Shown here one piece after another: positions 1-6,530 of a DNA stretch of 64,000 nt. A program made the position numbers and the translations under genes. The notes under the pieces are model-generated. The model did no database searches, was not told where the DNA came from, and saw nothing but the letters and a program-made list of their open reading frames with translations. Origin of the DNA: Deltaproteobacteria bacterium (GTDB taxonomy: Bacteria > Myxococcota_A > Polyangia > Haliangiales > JADYYK01); the NCBI GenBank assembly GCA_020853705.1, contig JADYYK010000134.1, forward strand, positions 1-64,000, read 5' to 3'. Numbering within the stretch: the stretch's first letter is position 1; every line of letters begins with the position of its first letter.

Positions 1-116
1 AACTTCGCGCAGATCTCGGCCACTTCATCCTCCCCGAGCGCCGAGAACGGAGCTACCCGCGCGCCGTGAAGATCAAGATGAGCAACTACGCGCGCAAACG
101 GCCGGTCGTTAAGTGA
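1..116 (+). mobile_element. 3' end of an IS4-type transposase (partial)
   Basis: The reading frame is open from the left edge and stops at TGA 114-116. It encodes a basic tail containing [18 protein letters not shown]. This kind of ending (R-x-x-PR-x-VK-x-KMS) is what I recall from the C-termini of IS4-family transposases. Only the last 37 residues are inside the window, so the rest of the element, and whether it is intact, cannot be judged. I did not recognise a terminal inverted repeat just downstream. Confidence 0.5.
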
Positions 117-141
117 CCGGCATTGGCGCTAGGCCTGCGAC

Positions 142-927
142 TCAGCGCGGGCGGGCGTCCCAGGCGGCGCGCGCTGCCAGGCCGAGGTTCTCCAGGCCGG
201 GGATGATGACCTCGTCGAGGGTGGCGTAGAACAGCGCGCGCGCCTCGGGGCCGCTGCACAGGCCGAGGGCGGGGCCGCCGCTCGGGCTGCAGGCCTCGGC
301 GGGCAGGTGGGCCAGCTCGTGGCGCTCGAGGTGGGCGAAGGCGACCGCCAGGTAGCGCTCCAGGCGGGTGCGCGCGGCGGCGTCCAGGGTGGCGATGCGC
401 GGCGCGACGGTGGTCCAGCCGAAGCGGGCGTGGCCGATCTCCTCCGACCAGATCGCGGTCAAGAGCTCGCGCAGCGGGCCCTCGGGCATCTCCTCGCGCT
501 CGGCGCCGATGAGCGCGACCGCGATGGTCTCGCTGAGGCAGGACACCGAGACCAGGTTGCGCAGGGCGGCCTCGACCGGATCACCGGCGTCGGCGTGCTC
601 GGGCAGCACCTCGCGCGGCAGCGCCGGGGCGAGCGCCTCGCCGCCCAGGGCCTCGACCACGGCGCCACAGAGCGCGCCGTGCTTGCGCTCCTCGGCGGCG
701 AAGCCGCGGCAGGTGGCCACGGTGTCGTCGTCGAAGCCGGCGCTGGCCAGCTGCACGGCCAGCGCCTCGAACACGCGCGCCGAGCCGTGTTCGTTGACCA
801 TGCGTCCGCGCCAGGTCTCGATGGCGGGGCCGCGCAGCGCGCCGACGTCGCCCAGCGCTCCGGCCAGCGGCGGCGCGACCGCGCGCGCCTCGCTGCGCAG
901 GTCGAGCAGCTCGGGCGCGCCGCTCAC
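142..927 (-). CDS. Ferritin-like diiron protein
   Basis: 261 residues from a GTG start whose GTGA overlaps the TGA stop of the upstream lipoprotein gene (4 bp), so the two are probably translationally coupled. The protein shows a four-helix ferritin-like ligand pattern: E46, E80-x-x-H83 (in AEERKHG), E133 and E163-x-x-H166 (in SEEIGHARFGW). This suggests a carboxylate-bridged diiron or dimetal site. No signal peptide is seen, so it is presumably cytoplasmic. An upstream extension in the same frame exists but overlaps the lipoprotein gene and is compositionally unlike protein. The substrate is unknown; iron oxidation or storage and diiron oxygenase chemistry are both possible. Confidence 0.82.
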   Translation of the reverse strand: MSGAPELLDLRSEARAVAPPLAGALGDVGALRGPAIETWRGRMVNEHGSARVFEALAVQLASAGFDDDTVATCRGFAAEERKHGALCGAVVEALGGEALAPALPREVLPEHADAGDPVEAALRNLVSVSCLSETIAVALIGAEREEMPEGPLRELLTAIWSEEIGHARFGWTTVAPRIATLDAAARTRLERYLAVAFAHLERHELAHLPAEACSPSGGPALGLCSGPEARALFYATLDEVIIPGLENLGLAARAAWDARPR

Positions 928-1349
928 GCGGGCATCGCCGGCGGCATGGGCGGGCCCCACGGCGTGCAGTGCGCGCCGTCGAACCTGGCCGAGCAGCAGC
1001 CCAGCGTGCGGTAGTCCTGGGTGCCCAGCGCGTCGGCGTGGCGCTCGCAGCACGACACCAGCGCGGCGGTGCTGACCTCGGTCTCCTTGCGCGGGGTCGG
1101 GTTCTGCGGCTCATACCAGCTGTCGTCGCCGTTCGGATAGGCGGCGCCCAGCGCCGTGCGACACTCGGCTTCGGTGCTGGGGTCGGCCGCGGCCGCGGCT
1201 GCGGACACCGCGGGGGTCGGGCTGGGCTTGGTGCTGTGCGGCGCGCCGCCGCTACCGCTGCCGCCGCAGCCCGCCGCCAGCGTCCCCATCAACGTCACGC
1301 GCAGCGTCGCGCCGAGCGCCCTCTGATGTGCAGCCTTGAGCTTGAACAC
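924..1349 (-). CDS. Cys-rich lipoprotein, unknown function
   Basis: 141 residues from GTG 1349, chosen because a strong Shine-Dalgarno (GGGGGAGG) lies 7 nt upstream. This start gives a basic n-region, a hydrophobic stretch and the lipobox LAAGC. The mature part begins with an Ala/Pro/Ser linker and has a C-terminal Cys cluster (SCCERHAD, GCCSARFDGAHC). It precedes and overlaps the ferritin-like gene by 4 bp, forming a two-gene operon. I recognise no family. Confidence 0.7.
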   Translation of the reverse strand: MFKLKAAHQRALGATLRVTLMGTLAAGCGGSGSGGAPHSTKPSPTPAVSAAAAAADPSTEAECRTALGAAYPNGDDSWYEPQNPTPRKETEVSTAALVSCCERHADALGTQDYRTLGCCSARFDGAHCTPWGPPMPPAMPA

Positions 1350-1442
1350 GTCGTCGCCTCCCCCAGGTGAACCGCCATCGCCATGGTAGCAGCGCAGCGA
1401 GGCGCGGGGGCGGACAACGAGCGCATGGCCCGGGGCCTGAGG

Positions 1443-1448
1443 TACCAT
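1443..1448 (+). promoter_or_regulatory. -10 box TACCAT, 8 nt before ATG 1457
   Basis: TANNNT hexamer preceded by GG, with no recognisable -35. Transcription from it would begin at or next to the start codon, giving a leaderless mRNA. Confidence 0.5.
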
Positions 1449-1456
1449 GGCGTCAC

Positions 1457-2335
1457 ATGCGACGCGCGTGGCTGGGTCTGGTCCTGGTGGTGGCGGGGTG
1501 TGGGTCGTCGGGGGGTGATGACGACGTGGCGATCGATGGCGCGGTGGCCGGTGATGGTGGGCCGACGGTCGACGCGGCGGTGACCACCGACGGGGCCACC
1601 AGCGCCAGCGATGGCGCCAGCGCCGACGCCGCGGCCGGCTTCCCCAACCTGCCGGGGCCCAAGCTGTTCCGCTTCGGTCACATGCAGGCGAGCGGGACCG
1701 GGCTGCCGACGATCCCCGACTTCCTCGATGTCTGCGTGACGCGCACGCCGGGCGGGACGCCGGTGCAGATGTACGCCGGCACCGCCGGGATCGGGCGCTT
1801 CCAGATCGGCGCCTGGCGGGTGCTCGACGTCGGCAACTACGCCCTCAAGGTGATCGCCGCCGGCGGCACCTGCGCCGACGCCAGCGTGTATGACGCCACC
1901 TTCTCGCAGATCAACGACGCCACCTACCGGCGCTACACCTACCTGCTCAAGAACGCGGGCTCGGGGTCGACCGCGTGCGGCAGCATCCAGCGCTCGGGAC
2001 CCAGCGACGTCGCCAACCAGGACATCGTCTTCTACTCGGACTGCATCCTGAACGGCGGCCCCACGGTGACCTTCACCGACGGCGCCGGGACGGTCACCTT
2101 CCCAGATCCGGTGAGTCGTCCGCTGGCGCCGGGGCGCAGCGGCACCATCACGATGCACTTCGCCAATGGCTCGCCACCCGATCTGACGCGCGCCTTCCGC
2201 AGCGCGACGGGCCAGGTGTCACTGCACGCCTATGGCGTCCCGGTGGACAACAACGTCGGCATGCTGCTGTGCGACGACCTGGCGGCGCCGGTCGGCCACC
2301 TGTCGCTGTGCAACGCGCAGGTGCGCGCGCCCTGA
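1457..2335 (+). CDS. Lipoprotein with DUF4397-like domain
   Basis: 292 residues. The start at ATG 1457 gives MRRAW, a hydrophobic core and the lipobox VVAGC. An Asp/Gly/Ala-rich linker (to about residue 62) follows, as in many lipoproteins of this window. The rest starts KLFRFGHMQASGTGLPTIPDF and resembles DUF4397-type beta-rich domains, a resemblance by eye only. The protein is predicted to be outer-membrane or surface anchored. It is divergent from the Cys-rich lipoprotein and ends 3 bp from the convergent archaemetzincin-like gene. Confidence 0.75.
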   Translation: MRRAWLGLVLVVAGCGSSGGDDDVAIDGAVAGDGGPTVDAAVTTDGATSASDGASADAAAGFPNLPGPKLFRFGHMQASGTGLPTIPDFLDVCVTRTPGGTPVQMYAGTAGIGRFQIGAWRVLDVGNYALKVIAAGGTCADASVYDATFSQINDATYRRYTYLLKNAGSGSTACGSIQRSGPSDVANQDIVFYSDCILNGGPTVTFTDGAGTVTFPDPVSRPLAPGRSGTITMHFANGSPPDLTRAFRSATGQVSLHAYGVPVDNNVGMLLCDDLAAPVGHLSLCNAQVRAP

Positions 2336-2338
2336 GCG

Positions 2339-3016
2339 CTACGGCTCCGAGCGCCAGTCGGCCTCGTCGATGCTGTCGAGGTCGGCGGCAACGGAGATCT
2401 TCTCGCGCATCACGCTGCTCGGCGGCCCCTTGCGGGACAGCCCGCAGTAGACGGTGCCGATCTGGCGCGCCAGCTGCTTGAACAGGCGCGCGCGCAGCAG
2501 GGTGACGTCCATCTGGCCGTCGCGCTGGGCGTCGGCCATGCGGGCCAGCGACAGCAGGATGATGGGGCCCTGGCGCCCCGAGAAGGCGAAGCCGAGCTCG
2601 GTCGCCTTCTCGACGCGGATGTCGAGGTGCACCAGCGCCATCACCCAGGCGTCGCCCAGCGGGCCGAGGTGCGCGGCCAGGTTGGTGATGGCCTGCTCGA
2701 CGCGCAGCTGGCGCGTGGCCGGGTCCCAGGCCGGGTCGAGCAGCCCCGACGGGAACGCCGGCAGCACCTCGACGGGCAGGCCGTAGGTGTCATGGAAGTG
2801 GCGCGCGACCTCGTCGACCGTGATGCCGATCAAGCGATCCATGCCGACGAAGACCAGGCGCCCCTTGCGCGCGCAGGTGGTCGGCAGCGTGGGCGGCCGT
2901 GACGGATACAGCGCGGTCGGCGGCAGAGTGGTGGTGGGGCCGGCCTTGCGCGAGGCCGGGCAGCCAGCCAGGCCGAGGACGAGCACAGCTGCCACCGGGA
3001 GGAGCCATCGAGCCAT
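2339..3016 (-). CDS. Archaemetzincin-like lipoprotein with degenerate zinc site
   Basis: 225 residues. It has a signal with lipobox LAGC19, then a domain whose landmarks follow the archaemetzincin (metzincin-clan metalloprotease) pattern: YGLPVEVLP at 79-87, a DPATRQLRVEQ segment, and LDIRVEKATELGFAFSGRQG leading to PIILLSLARM. Where the family has HELGHxxGLxHC, this protein has KQLARQIGTVYC (180-191). Gly187 and Cys191 are kept, but all three zinc histidines (to K180, R184, Y190) and the catalytic Glu (to Q181) are lost. The later CVM is SVM (201-203). It is therefore probably a lipid-anchored pseudoenzyme. The family call is by motif alignment and should be tested by profile search. Confidence 0.6.
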   Translation of the reverse strand: MARWLLPVAAVLVLGLAGCPASRKAGPTTTLPPTALYPSRPPTLPTTCARKGRLVFVGMDRLIGITVDEVARHFHDTYGLPVEVLPAFPSGLLDPAWDPATRQLRVEQAITNLAAHLGPLGDAWVMALVHLDIRVEKATELGFAFSGRQGPIILLSLARMADAQRDGQMDVTLLRARLFKQLARQIGTVYCGLSRKGPPSSVMREKISVAADLDSIDEADWRSEP

Positions 3017-3022
3017 CCCGAG

Positions 3023-3028
3023 ATGCTA
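3023..3028 (-). promoter_or_regulatory. -10 box TAGCAT, 6 nt before ATG 3016
   Basis: On the minus strand TAGCAT is separated from the ATG of the archaemetzincin-like gene by six bases and no Shine-Dalgarno fits in between. This is the same leaderless geometry as at 5241, 12296 and 22418. Confidence 0.5.
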
Positions 3029-3116
3029 GCGCGGCGGCGCCGGCGCGGGCGGATCTTCTTCGAGACGCCCACGCGCATTCCGGTAGACTGCGGCCGCCCC
3101 CGGGCAAGGAACTGGC

Positions 3117-3758
3117 ATGGCGAAGCTGTTCTTCTACTACTCGGCGATGAACGCCGGCAAGACCACCACGCTGCTGCAGAGCGCGTACAACTACCACGAG
3201 CGCGGCATGCGCACGCTGATCATGCTGCCCGCGGTCGACACCCGCGGCGGTGACGGTCTGGTGGCCTCGCGCATCGGCCTGCAGGCCAAGGCGCTGCGCT
3301 TCCAGCGCCACGAGGATCTGCTCGCGGTGGTCAGCCGGGACATCGAGACCCGCGGCAAGCTCGACTGTGTCTTCGTCGACGAGGCCCAGTTCCTGACCAA
3401 GGCCCAGGTCAGCCAGCTCGGTGACGTGGTCGACCGGCTGGACGTGCCGGTGCTGGCCTACGGGCTGCGCACCGACTTCCGCGGCGAGCTGTTCGAGGGC
3501 AGCCAGTACCTGCTGGCGTGGTCGGACACGCTGCAGGAGATCAAGACCATCTGCCACACCGGCAAGAAGGCCACCATGGTGGTGCGGGTCGATCAGCATG
3601 GCCGCGCCGTCACCGAGGGGCCGCAGGTCGAGATCGGCGGCAACGACCGCTATGTCTCGGTCAGCCGCGCCGAGTACAAGCGCGTGATGGCCGGCGAGAC
3701 GCACATCGAGCTGCAGCAGCCCATGTTGCCGCTGGGCGAGCCGACCCCGAAGCGCTAG
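3117..3758 (+). CDS. tdk: Thymidine kinase (type II), zinc ligands mostly lost
   Basis: 213 residues. It phosphorylates thymidine to dTMP in the pyrimidine salvage pathway and is cytoplasmic. P-loop SAMNAGKT is at 9-16, DEAQFL at 89-93 and the [21 protein letters not shown] core at 117-137. It is very close to the enterobacterial form in order and spacing. The structural zinc site is eroded: in KTICHTGKK only Cys146 remains and the partner Cys is Thr148. In [10 protein letters not shown] the expected Cys is Ser183 and the expected His is Glu186. ATG 3117 is preceded by AAGGA at normal spacing and by a TAGACT -10-like box at 3084-3089. Confidence 0.93.
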   Translation: MAKLFFYYSAMNAGKTTTLLQSAYNYHERGMRTLIMLPAVDTRGGDGLVASRIGLQAKALRFQRHEDLLAVVSRDIETRGKLDCVFVDEAQFLTKAQVSQLGDVVDRLDVPVLAYGLRTDFRGELFEGSQYLLAWSDTLQEIKTICHTGKKATMVVRVDQHGRAVTEGPQVEIGGNDRYVSVSRAEYKRVMAGETHIELQQPMLPLGEPTPKR

Positions 3759-3768
3759 GCCGCGTCAG

Positions 3769-3791
3769 GCCAGCGTCAGGCCGGCGCTGGC
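3769..3791 (+). terminator. Hairpin after thymidine kinase
   Basis: A perfect 7-bp stem (GCCAGCG / CGCTGGC) with a 9-nt loop lies 10 bp after the tdk stop. There is no T-run, so it is only a candidate terminator. Confidence 0.35.
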
Positions 3792-3934
3792 TCGTGCACG
3801 CGCCACTGTTCGCGAATGCGACAGCGCGGCCACCAGCAATCACGGGGATAGCCGAGGATTGGCCGCTGGCACAGGAGGTGCTGGAGGTCTTCGCGCGCCC
3901 AAGCTCGGGCGCCGAGCCTGGGGGATTCGAAGTG

Positions 3935-5170
3935 ATGATGCGTGCGCTGCGCTGGAGCGGAGTCGGGTTGGCCATGATGCTGGTGGGCTGTGCGTCGGAG
4001 GTGCCCGACAAGGAGCCGATCGGCGACGACACCGCCTTCATCGACGTCAACGGCGGCGCCGCTGACTCGTTCCGCAGCCCGACCCAGAAGGGCGCCCTGC
4101 CGGTGCCCGGCACGGTGACCGGCGCGCTGACCAGGAGCCAGCAGGTCCACGCCTGGAGCTTCACGCTGGCGGCGCAGACCAAGGTCGGCCTCGAGCTCAG
4201 CGCTCGCGATGGCGACACCTACCTGTTCCTGTATCAGCGCGCGGGCGCGCGCTGGAGCCTGCTGCGCTCGAACGACGACTGTGCCAGTGGCACCACCAAC
4301 TCGTGCCTGCCTACCAGCGCGCTGGTCGCCGGCGACTACCTGGTCGTGGTCTCGAGCTACAGCTTCGTGAGCGGCGGCCGTGCTGATCTGCTGAACTACA
4401 CCCTGCGCGCCAGCGTGCCCGTCGTCACCGGCGCGCTGTGCGGCACCCGCGGCGCCCAGCCCTGCCCCGCCGGCACCTACTGCGACTTCGCCGACGGCAC
4501 CATGTGCGGCGCCGCCGACCAGGGCGGCACCTGCCAGCTGCGTCCGCAGGCGTGCACGCTGCAGTACGATCCCTACTGCGGCTGCGACGGGGTCACCTAT
4601 GGCAACCAGTGCGCGGCGGCGCTGGCGGGCGTGGACACGGTCTACCGCGGCGCGTGCCGGGGCAGCGAGGGCTCGACCTGCGGCGGCATCGCGTCGCTGA
4701 CCTGCAACCCCGGTCTGGTGTGCGACATGACCGCGACGCAGTGCGGGATCAGCGACCCCGCGGGCGTGTGCGCACAGCCGCGCGGCGGCGTGTGCACCCT
4801 GCAGTACGACCCGGTGTGCGGCTGCGACGGCCGCACCTACTCGAACGACTGCCAGCGCCTGAACTCGAACGTGGGGCTGGCCCACGCCGGCGCCTGCGCG
4901 CCCGCGGCGGGCGGCGACGGCGCGACCTGCGGCGGGATCGCCGCGCTGCAGTGCCAGACCGGCCTGGTCTGCTACATGGGCGACCAGGACTACTCCACGA
5001 ACGGCGGCTTCTGCCCGGCCGACATCGCGGGCACCTGCCGCGGCGCCTTCGCGTGCCGCTGCGCCAACATCGACGCCCCGGTGTGCGGCTGTGACGGCCG
5101 CACCTACGCCAACGACTGCATGCGCAGCTGCGCCTCGGTCGCCAAGTCGCACGACGGCGCCTGCCGGTAG
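3935..5170 (+). CDS. Lipoprotein with three Kazal-type inhibitor domains
   Basis: 411 residues. ATG 3935 (or the next codon, 3938) gives MMRALRW, a hydrophobic segment and lipobox MLVGC. Residues about 45-165 look like a bacterial pre-peptidase C-terminal (PPC-like) beta domain. Three Kazal-like modules follow at about 206-241, 284-323 and 373-410, each with C-x-L/I-x-x-D-P-x-CGCDG-x-TY-x-N-x-C. They are linked by CGG-rich Cys segments. Kazal domains inhibit serine proteases, so a surface-anchored protease inhibitor is the likely role. The targets are unknown. Confidence 0.85.
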   Translation: MMRALRWSGVGLAMMLVGCASEVPDKEPIGDDTAFIDVNGGAADSFRSPTQKGALPVPGTVTGALTRSQQVHAWSFTLAAQTKVGLELSARDGDTYLFLYQRAGARWSLLRSNDDCASGTTNSCLPTSALVAGDYLVVVSSYSFVSGGRADLLNYTLRASVPVVTGALCGTRGAQPCPAGTYCDFADGTMCGAADQGGTCQLRPQACTLQYDPYCGCDGVTYGNQCAAALAGVDTVYRGACRGSEGSTCGGIASLTCNPGLVCDMTATQCGISDPAGVCAQPRGGVCTLQYDPVCGCDGRTYSNDCQRLNSNVGLAHAGACAPAAGGDGATCGGIAALQCQTGLVCYMGDQDYSTNGGFCPADIAGTCRGAFACRCANIDAPVCGCDGRTYANDCMRSCASVAKSHDGACR

Positions 5171-5182
5171 GTCCGGGCGCTT

Positions 5183-5215
5183 CACCGCCGCGCTGAACCG
5201 AAGTGCGCGGCGGTG
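5183..5215 (+). terminator. Strong 11-bp hairpin between two lipoprotein genes
   Basis: CACCGCCGCGC and its exact complement GCGCGGCGGTG are separated by an 11-nt loop, starting 13 bp after the Kazal protein stop. The stem is perfect and very GC-rich but has no T-tract. It is probably a terminator or an mRNA-end stabiliser. Confidence 0.5.
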
Positions 5216-5240
5216 GCGGTGCGGCGCGTGGCCGATCCGG

Positions 5241-5246
5241 TAGGAT
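5241..5246 (+). promoter_or_regulatory. -10 box TAGGAT, 6 nt before ATG 5253
   Basis: CCGG-TAGGAT followed by six bases and the ATG; no -35 and no Shine-Dalgarno. A leaderless start is inferred. Confidence 0.5.
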
Positions 5247-5252
5247 GGACGG

Positions 5253-6482
5253 ATGGCGAGCGCGCGGCTGGGATTCGTGGTGGCCGCGCTGCTGGCCGCG
5301 GCGGGCTGTGATGGTGGCGTGACCGCGCCGCCGGGCGGTGACGGCGCGGTGACCGGTGACGGCGGGCTGCTGGTCGATGCGGCCGGCGGGGGCGGCGACG
5401 GCGGTGGTGGGGGCGGCGATGGCGGCGGCGGCGACAGCGGGCTGCAGCCGGATGGCAGCACCCCGGGGACCGCCGTGGTCTATGTCGGCGGCAACACCAT
5501 CTCGATCTTCACGCTCGATCTGGCCACCGGCGCGCTGACGTCGCGCGGCACGGCGACCGCGGCGAGTCCGTCGTTCCTGGCGGTCAACCCCGCCAGGACG
5601 GCGCTGTATGCGGTCGAGGAGGGCTCGCCGGGGCGGGTCAACGCCTTCTCGATCACGCGCAGCGGAGCCAGCCTGGGCGCGCTGACCCCGCTCGGTGGCG
5701 TCGGCTCGGGCGGCAACGGGCCGGCGCACGTCTCGGTCGACAAGAGCGGCAAGTGGGTGCTGGCCGCCAACTATGGCTCGGGCACCGTGGCGGTGCTGCC
5801 GGTGCAGAGCAACGGCGGGCTGGCGGCCGCGGTCGACACCGAGTCGCCGGGCGCCAACGCGCACCTCATCACGGTCGATCCAGCCAACCAGTTCGCCTTC
5901 GTGCCCTGCCTCGGCGTCGATCGGGTGGCGCAGTTCGCCTTCAACGCGACCACCGGGCAGCTGACTGCCAACGCGGTGCCGGCGCTGGCGACGGCCGCGG
6001 GGGCCGGGCCGCGGCACCTCGACTTTCGCCCCGGCGGCGGCTTCGCCTACCTCATCAACGAGAAGAACGAGACCATGACCGCGCTGAGCTATGACGCCGC
6101 CCAGGGCCGGCTGACCGCGCTGCAGACGCTGCCGGCGCTGCCGGCGGGGGCCGCCACCGCGGGCACCTCGGGCGCCGAGGTGCTGGTGCATCCCTCGGGC
6201 AAGTTCGTGTACGGGTCGAACCGCGGCAACAACACCATCGTGGGCTTCGCCATCGACGCCGGCACCGGGATGATGACGCTGCTCGGCCACACGCCCACCG
6301 GGGGCAACACGCCGCGCAGCTTCGCCATCGATCCGTCTGGCAACCTCATGCTGGTGGCCAACCAGGGCTCGGGCAACATCCGCGCCTTCAGGATCGACCA
6401 GACCACGGGGGCGCTGACCGCGCTGGCGCCGGTCACCAGCGTGGCGGCGCCGGCCTACGTCGGCATCGTCACGCTGCCCTGA
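5253..6482 (+). CDS. Lipoprotein lactonase-family beta-propeller
   Basis: 409 residues. It has a signal with lipobox AAAGC, a Gly/Asp-rich linker to about residue 65, then repeated blades such as SIFTLDLATGALT, HVSVDKSGKWVLAANYGSG and RSFAIDPSGNLMLVANQGSG. This pattern fits the 6-phosphogluconolactonase-type seven-bladed propeller (Pgl/lactonase family). Lipid anchoring outside the cytoplasm makes a role in sugar-phosphate metabolism unlikely; binding or hydrolysis of another lactone, or pure scaffolding, is possible. The family call is firm but the substrate is not. Confidence 0.87.
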   Translation: MASARLGFVVAALLAAAGCDGGVTAPPGGDGAVTGDGGLLVDAAGGGGDGGGGGGDGGGGDSGLQPDGSTPGTAVVYVGGNTISIFTLDLATGALTSRGTATAASPSFLAVNPARTALYAVEEGSPGRVNAFSITRSGASLGALTPLGGVGSGGNGPAHVSVDKSGKWVLAANYGSGTVAVLPVQSNGGLAAAVDTESPGANAHLITVDPANQFAFVPCLGVDRVAQFAFNATTGQLTANAVPALATAAGAGPRHLDFRPGGGFAYLINEKNETMTALSYDAAQGRLTALQTLPALPAGAATAGTSGAEVLVHPSGKFVYGSNRGNNTIVGFAIDAGTGMMTLLGHTPTGGNTPRSFAIDPSGNLMLVANQGSGNIRAFRIDQTTGALTALAPVTSVAAPAYVGIVTLP

Positions 6483-6505
6483 CGCGAATTCTCTGGAACC
6501 TTCCC

Positions 6506-6526
6506 CTATATCGGGTGTCGATATAG
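6506..6526. promoter_or_regulatory. Perfect inverted repeat just before ATG 6531
   Basis: CTATATCG-GGTGT-CGATATAG is a perfect 8-bp inverted repeat with a 5-nt spacer, strikingly AT-rich for this genome and ending 4 nt before the start codon. It includes TATAGT, a possible -10. It could be an operator overlapping a leaderless promoter, or a hairpin masking the translation start. Confidence 0.5.
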
Positions 6527-6530
6527 TCCG

